The position numbers were made by a program, and so were the translations under genes. A stretch of DNA of 64,000 nt from Siderastrea radians (taxonomy: Eukaryota > Cnidaria > Anthozoa > Scleractinia > Rhizangiidae), in NCBI GenBank assembly GCA_964017195.1, contig OZ024888.1, positions 13,649,701 through 13,713,700 on the forward strand. Reading direction: 5' to 3'. Below are positions 23,461 to 34,542 of the stretch, piece after piece (position 1 is the stretch's first letter; the number at the start of each line of letters is the position of its first letter). The notes under the pieces are model-generated. The model saw only the letters and a list, made by a program, of their open reading frames with translations. It had not been told where the DNA came from and ran no database searches.

Positions 23461-24723
23461 AGCTCGATCGTCAAACTGGATCCGGAGCTGCGTGACGGTT
23501 TGTTGTGTGTTGGAGGAAGAATGAGGCACGCACCTATAGAAGAGGAACAAAGGCACCCTGTGATACTGCCGAAGAAACACCATGTTGTAGATCTTATTAT
23601 CAGACACTACCGTTTGCTTTCTGGACATTCTGGTCAAGAGTATGTGCTCTCATTGATCAGAAAGAATTTCTGGATTATTAAGGGAAGAGTTGCAGTGAGA
23701 AGAATCGTTAACCGATGTTTTGGCTGCAGACGAACACAGGCACCCGTTGGTGCTCAAAAGATGTCGGATCTACCTGCCGACAGAGTTACTCCTGACAAAC
23801 CCCCATTCAGTTTTGTGGGTGTCGATTGCTTTGGTCCATTCTGGGTCAAGAGAGCTAGAAGTCAAGTTAAACGTTACGGTGTGTTGTTTACGTGCTTGAT
23901 CAGCAGAGCAATACACATAGAAGTTGCTCAGAGTATGGACACTGATTCGTTTGTGAATTCTATGCGCCGCTTCATTGCAAGGCGAGGTGTCCCTGAAGTT
24001 ATGAGGTCAGACAATGGTTCAAATTTTGTCAGTGGAAACAAGGAGCTCCGTGAAGCGATCTCTGAGTGGAATGAAAGTCAGATCCACGAGTTCCTGTTGC
24101 AAAGAAACATCAAGTGGCTGTTTAACCCACCATCTGGATCCCATTTCGGCGGCGTCTGGGAGCGTTGTATTAGAACTGTAAGAAGGATCCTGGTCGCGCT
24201 TATCAAGGAGCAACCGCTTGATGATGAGGGATTGACTACGCTTATGTGCGAGGTTGAAGCTATCGTTAACGGGCGTCCAATAACTAAATCGTCAGGTGAC
24301 CCATCGGATGCTGAAGCCCCCACCCCAAACCATTTGTTGTTGCTTCGTCCGGGCTCAAAGCTTCCGCCTGGTGTGTTCATGAAAGAGGACAGCTACTCAC
24401 GCAGAAGATGGCGCCAGGTGCAATATTTGGCCAACACCTTCTGGAGAAGATGGATTAGAGAGTATTTGCCACAGTTGCAAGAGAGACAGAAATGGGCCTA
24501 TCCGTCAAGGAACTTTGCTGTTAACGACGTTGTGCTTGTGGTCGATGATAGAGTACCAAGATCGTTCTGGCCTCTCGGTCGTGTTACCAGTGTACACAAG
24601 AACAGCAAAGATGGGCGTGTCAGAAGTGTGACCGTCAAGACAAGAACCTCACTGTACGATCGTCCTGTTGACAAGATTGTTCTTTTGGAATCAGTAGAGA
24701 TGTCAGAGGACACACAACTATGA
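23461..24723 (+). pseudogene. BEL integrase (H2C2 plus DDE core)
   Basis: The open part runs from the ATG at 23521 to the stop at 24721-24723, about 400 codons, in a frame offset from RNase H. The zinc-binding H2C2 motif is visible (HYRLLSGHSG ... CFGCRR). The DDE catalytic core follows: D in VGVDCFGPF, D in MRSDNGSNF and E in FGGVWERCIR. A basic C-terminal domain follows (VVDDRVPRSFWPLGRV). Integrase inserts the DNA copy and makes the 5-bp duplication. This module has no internal break but is cut off from the upstream polyprotein by a frameshift. Confidence 0.9.
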
Positions 24724-24827
24724 ACTGAACTTTGTACTTGTTCTAGTGAACTCTTAGGCGTAACGTTTTGCTCGTGTTAAGTTTCTTTAAAATCTTCCGC
24801 TGTTGCCTCTGATTTTAGGGGCCGGAA

Positions 24828-25144
24828 TGTTAGTTACAAAACGTTTCTCAATTATTTTGGTTGATTTTCCAGTTCCGGTCCTCGGGGACTGGGGCAGAGT
24901 GTTAAATATTATGGTCTGTAACATGTGCTCGGCTAGTTTACAAGTCAGCAACAAAAGTGCTCTTGGATTCTCTTGTAAATTTTCCCTATCACGAGCTAGC
25001 AAAGCATGTAAGTGTTTCATTTTCTTTTCGTAGTTTTCTATTTCCTTTCGCTTTGTTTATTGTCCCTTTTTCTTTCCAGTCTAACCAAATACAGATGATC
25101 TACAAATACAGTTCGATACAATAAAGATTGAGTTAAAATTCACA
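24828..25144 (+). repeat. 3' LTR of the BEL/Pao element
   Basis: 317 bp, TGTTAG...TTCACA, differing from the 5' LTR at two positions. It is followed by the right copy of the CTCGT duplication at 25145-25149. Its antisense strand carries a 60-odd-codon ORF, as does the 5' LTR; this is a shadow, not a gene. Confidence 0.95.
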
Positions 25145-25501
25145 CTCGTCACATTCAAACGGTTTCACTTCACTGTGTGTTCTTTTATGAGCTGTTAGAA
25201 GTGCTGTTCGTCTGAAACATTTGCCACACTGATCACATTGAGGTTTCTCTCCACTGTGAGTTCTTTCATGTACCTTTAGATTACTTTTGTTACTAAAATA
25301 TTTACCACATTGATCACATTGAACGAGTTTTTCTCCACTGTGTATTCTCTTATGATTCTTGCCCTCCTGATCACTTTCAACAGGATTCCTTCTATTTGTT
25401 GCTTTCTTACGTCGTTGTAGATTTTCTGAATTCTCTTCAGAATGAGTTGTTTTTTGTTCCTTTAGACTCCTGCTATCGTCTTCTCTGTAGTTTGCTGCCA
25501 T
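25145..25501 (-). pseudogene. C2H2 zinc-finger gene, 5' part (disrupted by the BEL insertion)
   Basis: The N-terminal part starts at the ATG at 25499-25501 (MAANYREDDSRSLKEQ), with a polar, basic leader of about 50 residues. A half-finger remnant (HKRIHSGEK) follows, then two full fingers: CDQCGKYF...HERTH and CDQCGKCF...HKRTH. Finger 3 is cut just after CDE by the BEL element. Translation into the LTR would stop three codons later, at 25133. The missing part lies at 16129-16701. The intact gene would have eight fingers, and the KRAB, SCAN or BTB domains of vertebrate families are not apparent. Confidence 0.88.
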
Positions 25502-26149
25502 TGTTCAAAGTTGTAGATTAGTAGTGATCACAAATGGTACGTGTTCCGTCAGCCTGAAGAGAAAAAAACGACTTCTTTACTTGACGTGGAGAAAATGTAA
25601 AGATGTTAAAACTATAACTATTCAGTGAACGCTCTACTTAAATCTTAACTTTGAGATGAAGGAAGGAGAGGGGGCTGCAATCATAGAGAAAATTTTGAGA
25701 CTTCCCAATACTACCGACAATGGTGGCAGTTCAAGCTGTGCACACCTGGTATGTATTTTTAACCTTTAGTAACTGTTTGACTGAATTGACACCAGGAGTC
25801 ATTTCCAGGTCAAGGGGGGTGCCCGTGGAGTTGTGGGACCAGTGTGCACCTGTTTTACAACACTTATAACACTAAACAGTAATGCGAGATAGCACCCAGG
25901 AACGAGGCATGGAGCTTCTAATGTTGTGCATAGAGTTTCTAATGCTGTTATACCTTTCCTCCTGCTCGATCTTGGAGCATGCACAAACTTCCCAATACTA
26001 CTGACAATAGTTTAAGTCCAAGCTGTACACAGCTGCTACATATTTGTTAACCTTCTGTAATCGTAAGCAATTCTTTACAGTTTTTTTTCAATCAACAGAT
26101 GGTGCCACCTTGCTAGGAACAGCAATGTCAAAAATTGTAATTTGATTAA
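25502..26149. other. 5' flank of the zinc-finger gene; no feature recognised
   Basis: No TATA box, exon or repeat terminus could be supported. Two diverged copies of a short segment (around CTTCCCAATACTACCGACAATGG at 25702 and again near 25988) show a local duplication of about 280 bp. The promoter of the zinc-finger gene should lie here but was not identified. Confidence 0.4.
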
Positions 26150-26572
26150 AGTGCACCTAGCCCCAACATATTTTTTTTCGCTAAAATAACTCTTTCAACC
26201 TGTTTGAAAAACATTGCGCCTTTTTTATGTAATGCCCCTTTTTATAGGCTGTACAAGTTACGAAATCTAGCCATCATCTGTTACAGGACCGAGCCAGTGA
26301 GGGGCATGGGTGTATTCCTGATTTGACATCACAAACTGATTTGCACCTCCTTTAGGCATTGTAAACATGCACCAAAGCAGTTTGTGACGTCAAATCAGGA
26401 ATGGACCCATGCCCCTTAGCTTCTGACTTGCTCGTGCGACAAATGATGCTTAGTTTTTCGTAAGTTTTGAAGCCTGTAAAAAAGTCAAAAGCTGCAAATA
26501 ATGGCGAAATGTTCTTAAAATAGGTGCAAAGTGTTATATTAGCATAAAAAATATTTTGGGGTTAGGTGCACT
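26150..26572. mobile_element. TTAA-flanked MITE (423 bp)
   Basis: Termini AGTGCACCTAGCCCC and its complement are flanked by TTAA on both sides (26146-26149, 26573-26576). A second, inner inverted pair surrounds 26330-26400 (CCTGATTTGACATCAC and complement). A TTAA target fits piggyBac- or Kolobok-type transposases; no coding capacity is present. Confidence 0.65.
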
Positions 26573-26866
26573 TTAACTTGAACATCTGAACTTGAAGGGC
26601 ACCTGAACTTGAAACATTTGAAAATAAGTAATTGCAAATATTAGTAACATTCAATATTAGTAACATTCATATGAGTAATGTAAAAGTTAGGTTATTTCAA
26701 TTAATTAGTATAAGACAATTAGTAAATTTTGTCAAAAATTGTAATTTGATTCACTGATCGTGATTAACATTAGGTTATAATTACGAGTAATTTGTTGATA
26801 TCATTAGGATGTTTTCTATTGCAGTGTGCGAAATAATTACCTTTACCTGTTGAGAATATGTTTTGC

Positions 26867-27036
26867 TAGACTGCGCGCAGTCTCTAATTTTGGTGATGGC
26901 GATTGTGGGGCGGGCAAAATACACACGCACGCGTGGAATTTCGAGGAGATGCGACGCCTCGAAATTTCGCGCACGCGTGTGTATTTTGCCCGCCCCACAA
27001 TCGCTATTGCCAAAATTAGAGGCTACTCGCAGTCTA
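26867..27036. mobile_element. Palindromic 170-bp MITE with 9-bp target duplication
   Basis: Two ~80-bp arms start TAGACTGCG and fold almost completely onto each other. The core is GC-rich with ACGCACGCGTG motifs. Flanks are ATGTTTTGC at 26858-26866 and 27037-27045, a 9-bp duplication. This size fits a Mutator-type transposase, as for the element at 18694-20055, although the terminal sequences differ. The long ORFs over it on both strands exist only because the palindrome lacks stops. Confidence 0.75.
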
Positions 27037-27045
27037 ATGTTTTGC

Positions 27046-28290
27046 ATCTGTTTTATAATAATTGTTATTTTCTCGCTCGTCTCAAGCCCCGTATTAATTT
27101 CTTCGTAGCTATTGCGTTTTCTTAGGGTCCAAAACATGACAAAATACAACAAAGTATTGACGGCTGAAATCCAAGACCTTCGCCTTTGCCCCCTGCAGTG
27201 CACCACGTGAATCACGGATGAAACATGTTTATTCTGACCATGATCAAAACTCCCTAATGAGGTCAGACGAAACATGTTAAACATGGCGGCCGAGAATGGA
27301 GAGGAAGCCAGTACCCAAAAGATCCTTAATTCGGGCTACAATGAGACATAACAATATATACTGATGATGAGATACATGGGAAGTTATTGGTGATTATGCA
27401 GAACCCCACAAGCCCTTGTGAAAGGACAGAAACCCAATCACATATTACCACTATAAATTACTGAGCTTAGCAAAAATGGAATATTTTGTAGCAAGGATTT
27501 CACAAATTCTCTCTTCTTGCAATGATCTGAAAGGCCCTTCACTCTAAAGGGCTCAGAAAGTGTGATTAAACTACAGAATCAATGCAACAGAAAGTTCCGG
27601 CTCATTCTTCAGTTTTCAAAATTGTATTTATCAATAATTTATGCATGTTCTAAGACGTTCATTAACCGCATAAAGATGAAGCGTGTTTGAAATTGGCACC
27701 TTATGTGAACAATGCAATCACAAGCATGCTTAGGAAAACATGTTTCATTTAAACATGCTTTGGTACTAGTGTGAACTCAGCTTAAGAAGAACAAAAGCAG
27801 TGTGGACTAGTAGATCATGCCTGTGCACTCTGGAAAATGGTCACTTTGATCAAAACTGTCTTTATAAGTGAATTGTTTTTCAGTAGGTAACTGTTTTGGG
27901 TGAGTTACCTGCATATAAAGGGCAACTCAAAAACATTATGCCTTAAATTTGTTACCACAAACTTTAGTAATTTGTCTTCTCTCAATTTGCCAAGTTACGG
28001 GTTCTCTCAAAACTTAGTCCATTAGGATTTGTTAAGCTGTGTTTTGTCACCAAAGAAAATTGTTGCTTCAAATCAATTAAAAAAAGTTTCTAAAAGGGGG
28101 ACCAAAGCAAGGAAATTAAAGGGAATCTGCTAGCAGGATTGCCCCACTCAATCTAAACCTGCTGTGGCACTGGTGAATCATATTTCAAAACAAGTACATT
28201 GGAAAAAACTCATGCTGCACAGGATTTCCTTTCTCACTGTTGGGTCATGGTGGCATTGTAATGCGTGGTTTACTTCTACCTGTTACCATT
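27046..28290. other. Intergenic; no supported feature
   Basis: An ATG with good context at 27283 (AAACATGGCGGCC) opens only a 19-codon frame and has no clear donor, so I do not call a gene. The rest lacks coding signal and recognised repeat ends. Confidence 0.4.
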
Positions 28291-28400
28291 TCCCCCCGGG
28301 CAGCCCCGGGGACAAGTCCAGCCCTTCAGGCCCGGGGGTGGGGAATTGCTTGAAGCAGTCTAGTCCCGGGGGTAGGGGGGCGGGGCAAATCGAAAATAAC
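28291..28400. repeat. GC-rich repeat with several CCCGGG palindromes
   Basis: Within about 100 bp there are several CCCGGG sites and G-runs, unlike the AT-rich surroundings. A related stretch with GTAGGGAATCGTCTC and GGGGATGGTAAATG lies at about 29039-29160. Both look like copies of one low-complexity dispersed repeat. Confidence 0.4.
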
Positions 28401-28443
28401 TTCTTGTTGTTCTTGTAAAGTAAGTCACTTCTCAGTCGATAGG

Positions 28444-28552
28444 ATGGTCCCGGACCGCGTAAAGGCTGCCTATTTCCAAAGAAAATCTCTAGAATTTGTA
28501 GCAGACTGGCTAGAGAAGAATAATCTCTCAAAATTAAAATCTGTGGTTGACG
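28444..28552 (+). CDS. Candidate coding exon, function unknown
   Basis: A 109-nt open segment begins at ATG 28444 and encodes about 36 residues (MVPDRVKAAYFQRKSLEF, then VADWLEKNNLSKLKSVVD). It ends at a strong donor (GACG|GTACGT) in phase 1. The residue composition looks like a helical protein segment. An AG in CTTCTCAG lies just upstream, so it could be an internal exon instead of a first exon. I found no phase-matched partner exon with confidence. No domain is recognised. Confidence 0.35.
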
Positions 28553-29663
28553 GTACGTTTATTATAAATTGTTGAACGAATGTGCGTTTGATGAGTACTC
28601 GAATGAATGGCGGTCATCACAAACAAAGAAATCTCTTCAGTGTGTTCATATTTATTTATAAAACGACTTAAATAGACTCTATATAAAAACGGATGCACAG
28701 CTTCATATTAAACAGAGATCTCAGTCCAGTGTTCTTACGAAACAAGCTAGGAAAAACTCCTCTAAATGCTGCCATAAATTTGTTCACAGGCCTCTTGTGC
28801 GTATGTGCTATATCTAGAATAAGACACGTGGCGAAGAACATTGCGGTTAGTTTTTTCTTCAGTTTTCTTTTTCAAATATAGTGTTCATGTTTTTATTATA
28901 TTATGCATGTAGTGTCCTTCGTTCAATAACTCTAGAAAAATGTTTAAGTTCTTGTCAAAGCGCCTGGTTTTGCTATTGTATGGGAATCAATATTGTCATT
29001 TATGTTTTGTACTCAAAACAATGTATTTGTGGTGGATGAGGAGTCCTGGGGGTAGGGAATCGTCTCTTTCTGCGTGCCCAGGGATGGGGAATAGACTGCC
29101 AAGTGAGAAAAAAATTGCAAATCCCTGGGGGTATGCCCGGGGGGGGATGGTAAATGGTAGAATTGAACCACGCATAATGGTGAAATCAAATGGGGCGATG
29201 TAGCAGCTGTCGTAAGGTCTTCCACGATTGGTCCGCTAAACAATAGAACAAACAAAAGAAACAAAGAACGAGGCGTAAAAACAATAGAGCTGCTACATAT
29301 AGCGGTCCAATGAAAATACAAGCTTTTGAGAGGTGCTAGGGCGTCAAATGTGCATAGCCTACACGGGACTGCACACTGAAGGAAACTGTTATACATTTAA
29401 GCCTTCAGTTCGATCACAGGAAGCTCTAGCTCACAGTTTGGGAACACAATGGAGCATTCCGGGGCCGGTGCATTTAAATGTCACTGTGAAACCCACTTCA
29501 TTGACATTCGCCCCTCATGATTCCCGATTCCTCCTTTACCAGAAAGCAAGCACTTTCTCTGTGAACTCATTTTGGGCGAATTTACCTAACCAATCGCGGA
29601 TCAAAGTCGAATCATGACGAGCGAACGACGCGTGAATCATTGCTATATATTAGCTAGAGAAAC

Positions 29664-30818
29664 CACAGGCGGCCCAAGCTCAAGTTGTGTGCCATATGAT
29701 ATTGCGAAATAGCGGTCATAGCAAAATTATAAGAGTTTGTATGGGGATATTTACGATATGCTTTAGAAAACACAAATACTACAAAATTCTCAAGAAAAAT
29801 ACCTTATCTTACTTCCATGGTGTCTTACTTGCTGTCTGTGCCCTTACCTTCCGATGAATTCCCGATTTGTGGCGATTTTTGCGAGTTTTAGCTCCCTCGG
29901 TTTTCCACTCTAAGAGAAAGGACAAGGCGGTACATTCCAGTTCGGGATGCCCGATGCGAGAAGCGAAAAATCCTTAGCTTAAAATGTTCCAGCGGCCACA
30001 AGTCCAACGCCGAATCCAAGCCAATATGTTCTTGTTTCATTTCAGTTAATTAGCAACGCAATCCGGGCCCTGCAACCGACGCCAAGCGGCAGTTTGCTTT
30101 CACAAATCCAAGCAAAAAGATGGCGTAGAGCCCTGTACAAATCCACCACGACACACGACCGTTGAAAACCTGCTTGGTAACCCTGCCTCGTCTACAAACT
30201 AAGCCTCACCGGAGTACTACACCGTCAATTGTCCTCTCAAAATGCTTGTTTGTTTGACGGTGTGGTACCCTGGTGAGGCTTGGTTTGTAGACGAGGCAGG
30301 GTTACCAAGCAGGTTTTCAACGGTCGTGTGTCGTGGTGGATTTGTACGGGGCTCTTCGCCATCTTTTTGCTTGGATTTGTGAAAACAAACTGCCGCTTGG
30401 CGTCGGTTGCAGGGCCCGGATTGCGTTGCTAATTAACTGAAATGAAACAAGAACATATTGGCTTGGATTCGGCGTTGGACTTGTGGCCGCTGGAACATTT
30501 TAAGCTAAGGATTTTTCGCTTCTCGCATCGGGCATCCCGAACTGGAATGTACCGCCTTGTCCTTTCTCTTAGAGTGGAAAACCGAGGGAGCTAAAACTCG
30601 CAAAAATCACCACAAATCGGGAATTCATCGGAAGGTAAGGGCACAGACAGCAAGTAAGACACCATGGAAGTAAGATAAGGTATTTTTCTTGAGAATTTTG
30701 TAGTATTTGTGTTTTCTAAAGCATATCGTAAATATCCCCATACAAACTCTTATAATTTTGCTATGACCGCTATTTCGCAATATCATATGACACACAACTT
30801 GAGCTTGGGCCGCCTGTG
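29664..30818. mobile_element. 1,155-bp near-perfect palindromic element with 7-bp target duplication
   Basis: Two arms of about 560 bp, starting CACAGGCGGCCCAAGC, are inverted copies with few mismatches and are separated by a ~25-nt loop near 30218-30245. GAGAAAC flanks both ends (29657-29663, 30819-30825). No transposase is encoded. Seven-base duplications are unusual, and I do not assign a superfamily. The RNA would form a very long hairpin. Confidence 0.8.
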
Positions 30819-30825
30819 GAGAAAC

Positions 30826-31926
30826 ATGTTTGAATCATCGTCGTTTCTGGTAATATCAATGCCAACAATGAGAACGAAGCTGGTTCCTCTATGCAGTTAC
30901 ATCGTTACATTACTTTCCAGACACTTTCTTATGAAGATTATCTTACCTGTACGTCGCAAAACAGTAAAAAATATGCGCTTAAAAGTCTTCAATCAACCCA
31001 TCACGAAAGCAGCCATATTGAATATACTGTATTGGTACCCAGCCTTTTCGCAGTGTTCTGTCACGCAACGAAACAAACACTAGTTGGCCGTTCGTCCGGT
31101 TATGATTTCACTGAGGCGGGAGTAAAGGTAAGAAGAAATTCCTAAGAACTTGTTTGAAATAGAGGAGGGCACTGTGATATTTATCCAAAATTTAATTTCC
31201 CGGTGTATCTAGTGAAACGAAATCGAACGGCGTTTTTATCGAAGGCAATCGAACTGTGATCGAACGCAACCCATGACCGACGTGTTGGGTAGCTTCGAAT
31301 AGCTTGATTGAGTTGCATATTATTTCTAATCGAACTAATCGATAACTTCAAATATGTACTTTTCAGTGAGCTTGTTCTTGCTATTGTGCTAAGAAAGTTT
31401 GGTTTTGTCAATTAATAAGTAAATAAATAAACAACCCAAGGTCATATACCAAACCATTTCTGATGGATCTGTGACAGTCCTACCATCCTCTGTTTGTGTG
31501 GTGTGCTGTTCATTTTGAGTACAATTCAACTGTGTTCGTTTTCATCAGTTTTAAAAACCCTAAATCTCACTTTGACTTTTGCTAGTTTCATAAACCTCGG
31601 CCAGCACAACCATTATGAAATGCACAGCACACAAACCCCTTTAGGTATGTGTCGCTGTAAAGGGTATGGTTTTCAAGCAGTTTGGTCTGGGATAGGGTAT
31701 AGAAATCAGGACGTTTTGGTGAAGAGCTGAGACACTGGTAAGTGGTGTGACAAATTTGGACCAAAATAGGGTTTGAAAAGCTCAGAAATAAATGTTAATT
31801 CATTCACGGCAACTTTGTTAATTGACGGGTGGTTTTCCATAGAAAACACTATCTAATGTTGTTATTTTTCTAATAGACATTGAGAAGATAGTTAGTCTGG
31901 AATAGGGTAGGGTGTTTTTGGCACCT
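30826..31926. other. Intergenic; ORFs without recognisable content
   Basis: Plus-strand ORFs at 30709-31145 begin inside the palindromic element and show no domain. Donor-like GTAAG follows GGGAGTAAAG at about 31130, but there is no supporting partner. Nothing else is recognised. Confidence 0.35.
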
Positions 31927-31940
31927 AGTCTAGAATAGTG

Positions 31941-32527
31941 AATGTAAAGAAGATCCTCGCAGTTATTAACGCAACTTATGCAGTTGCGAAAAGAAAGCCT
32001 GAAAAAATCAGGCTTGCCGGGATTCGAACCCTGACCTCTGCGATACCGGTGCAGCGCTCTAACCAATTGAGCTAACAAGCCAACTGGGAGCTGGTCATTA
32101 AATTGGTTCGTAATATACCCGGGAAAGATGAAGATGAAATTTTGAATATATGAATTTCATATATTTGAACTGCGGAATGAAGAAATGAATGTAAAGAAGA
32201 TCCTCGCAGTTATTAACGCAACTTATGCAGTTTCTTCATTCCGCAGTTCAAATATATGAAATTCATATATTCATAATTTCATCTTCATCTTTCCCGGGTA
32301 TATTACGAACCAATTTAATGACCAGCTCCCAGTTGGCTTGTTAGCTCAATTGGTTAGAGCGCTGCACCGGTATCGCAGAGGTCAGGGTTCGAATCCCGGC
32401 AAGCCTGATTTTTTCAGGCTTTCTTTTCGCAACTGCATAAGTTGCGTTAATAACTGCGAGGATCTTCTTTACATTCATTTCTTCATTCCGCAGTTCAAAT
32501 ATATGAAATTCATATATTCATAATTTC
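31941..32527. mobile_element. Fold-back pair of tRNA-derived SINEs sharing one 14-bp target duplication
   Basis: A minus-strand SINE (tRNA-like part about 32007-32081) and a plus-strand SINE (tRNA-like part about 32334-32407) are near-perfect inverted copies. Each has A-box-like TTAGCTCAATTGG, B-box GGTTCGAATCC and a tail hairpin CCTGATTTTTTCAGG. AGTCTAGAATAGTG occurs at 31927-31940 and 32528-32541, flanking the pair as a whole. Between the arms is an extra 3'-end fragment (32188-32231) in minus orientation. The left copy lacks the last ~50 bp of the family end. The anticodon loop (CCGGTAT) lacks the universal U33, so these are SINE heads, not tRNA genes. Confidence 0.85.
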
Positions 32528-32541
32528 AGTCTAGAATAGTG

Positions 32542-34542
32542 TTGCAAAATGGAGCTAAAAGTGGTCTGGTACAAGGTGAGGGTTTTATTGTTCCTGAGTG
32601 GCACTCCCACCAAAAATTTCTTGGTTACCCCCCCCCCCCCCCACCTTAAAGCACAACATACAGAAACAGATGATGGTATAAAGCCTGTGTTTAAGTGAGT
32701 GAACACCATACAATGTATTTTGATTGTTAAATTATGTTTAATTTCTGAACATAATTGAAGATAATCCACTGATTGAGTTGGATTAAGTTTGATTACTTTG
32801 GTTGTGTTGTGTCAGCTCGTTAACTAAATTCTTGCTTACTGGTAATTAATGCCTGTCAGTGATTTATTGAAGCACCTTCAATTCTCATTTTTATGTGACT
32901 TTTACAACAACAACAACAACAACAACAGCCTGGGAGTATATGCATGCTCCTCAGTGGTACATACCGGAGGCAGATCTATAGAACTGGGTGGCTAGCCACC
33001 CCCTCTCTGGGTTCCTTTGAGCTTGAAATTAAGAAAGGGAACAAAACTATCACTGATGCAATTTTGTCTCTGATTGTTCCGTTATCGTTCTGTCAGGTCA
33101 GCCACCCTTCAAAATCCAGGATCTGCCATTGCGTACCTTGTATTTGGTGTGAGCCATGGTAACCAAGAGAGGGAGGGGAGGGTGGAGCCTGTTTCAAACA
33201 CTTTGATGCTGCCATTCCATGAAACCAGTTTCTAGTGCCATCTCTGAGTGGTCAGATGCCTGCATTTTGACAAGTTTGACATGCGTGCGTGCAGCGATAA
33301 TTACATTCCAATGTATCCAAACCAAAACTTTACAGCCAATTGACAGAATAGTTAGAAGGGATGGAATGGCAATTAAAATGCTTTGAATACCCCTCCCTCT
33401 CCCATTCCATATCTTCCTCTTCCACGCCTTTCATTCCCCCCCCCTCTTCCCAGTTCACCCACTCTCTGGTCTTTATTTCTGCCCTGTTTTCCAATGCATT
33501 AATTTTACAGCCTATGATTAGGTTCTATATGGAAATATAGGGCAAGGACATCTTATGGCTAAAATTTTAGATTTAAGATTATGGAACAAACAATATCCAA
33601 CTAGGTTGAAACCTTGTAACATTAGTTACTAGATAAAAAAAATGATGTCAATTCAAACAATATGCCAACTGTTTTGCCAGTTTTGCTAAATTTGTGACGT
33701 GTTGGGACCCTTTGCTTGTCTCATTTCCTTTTCCTTTCTTTTTGTTATTTTTCCTAAATTCCAATTTTTTTATTTCGTGGCATACTTTTAGCTGCAAGGG
33801 CTTTCCATGCTGGTCAGCTGGAGCTTATGCCTTGAGATCTGACCCACGTATGACAGCCCCAGAGCGAAAAAAAGAAATCTTCTCCAGGCACCAGACAATC
33901 GACAAAGCTGGGGCTTTGGAATTCATCAAGGCTCTGTGTCTTCTTTTTTTGTCTGGCATAGCGATTCAAATTACATCGTTAGTCCATAAACTATTTATAA
34001 AGCAAAAATTTCTAAATTTTCCTAGCGAATGTTCGCTGCACTCCTCTTGATGGACGCAGTTATGTTTATTTATTTATTTATTTATTTATTTATTCATTAT
34101 AATTTTTTGTGCAGCCATCAATTTAATAAACAGTCGGGTTTTTATAACCCAGATACCTTACAGCTATAATCTGGTATCGAAACAAAGTGAATTAAATTTA
34201 GGGCTAAAACAAAATTCACCAGGACCAATAATGGACCTAACATTGCCAACTGAAGTTTTATAAAACTACCTTTGTAAAATTGTGTATACGTGCGTGTGAA
34301 TCAACTTTCCCGATGTAACTATCACTCTGAGTTACAGATTCTCAGTCAGTTTTATGTCAATTCTTAAAAAAAATTACGCAAAGTAATTGACGTTGCGCTG
34401 AAAATCTATAACAAGTGACTAAAATTTAATTTTGAGGCCGTATGCTCCAATTAAGCTGACAATAATACGTGCTTCGATGACCGAGAACTAAACACCCTTT
34501 TCTACTTCAATCTTGACTTAAGACGTAGTATTTACGTTTTTT
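32542..34542. other. Intergenic with simple repeats; one weak coding-like stretch
   Basis: Contains a C-run near 32626-32642, (CAA)n at about 32907-32927 and (TTTA)n at 34068-34095. Plus-strand sequence after an AG at 33791 reads CKGFPCWSAGAYAL, then RSDPRMTAPERKKEIFSRHQ, with no stop for about 85 codons. I do not recognise it and could not link it to another exon. Confidence 0.35.

Larger units (their letters stand above)
16707..25144 (+). mobile_element. BEL/Pao LTR retrotransposon, full-length but defective (8,438 bp)
   Basis: It is bounded by TG...CA LTRs and a perfect 5-bp CTCGT duplication. Internal order is gag with a DUF1759-like region and zinc knuckle, aspartic protease, reverse transcriptase, RNase H, and H2C2 plus DDE integrase, the order typical of BEL/Pao. 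A purine-rich tract (AGGGGCCGGAA) precedes the 3' LTR. It is disabled by a frameshift near 18525, a transposon insertion at 18694-20055, a frameshift near 21185, stops at 21926, 22298 and 22607, and a frameshift near 23460. No envelope gene is seen. The near-identical LTRs point to a fairly recent insertion. Confidence 0.95.

Noticed and set aside
24787..25020. Antisense ORF in the 3' LTR (MKHLHALLARDREN...)
   Set aside because: The same frame occurs in the 5' LTR; it is an LTR shadow. Only the 5' copy is noteworthy, because it runs into zinc-finger codons.
26781..27284. 167-residue minus-strand ORF
   Set aside because: It spans the 170-bp palindromic MITE, whose symmetry keeps both strands open; it has no domain or splice support.
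27283..27342. ATG with a strong context (MAAENGEEASTQ)
   Set aside because: The frame closes after 19 codons and no convincing donor follows.
32007..32407. Two apparent tRNA genes with anticodon GGT
   Set aside because: The anticodon loop lacks U33, the stem has a mismatch and a family-specific tail follows; the same sequence recurs at 48575 and 38760. They are SINE heads.
31818..32523. ORFs starting MLAQLVRALHRYRRGQGS on both strands
   Set aside because: They are translations of the tRNA-like heads of the inverted SINE pair, not proteins.
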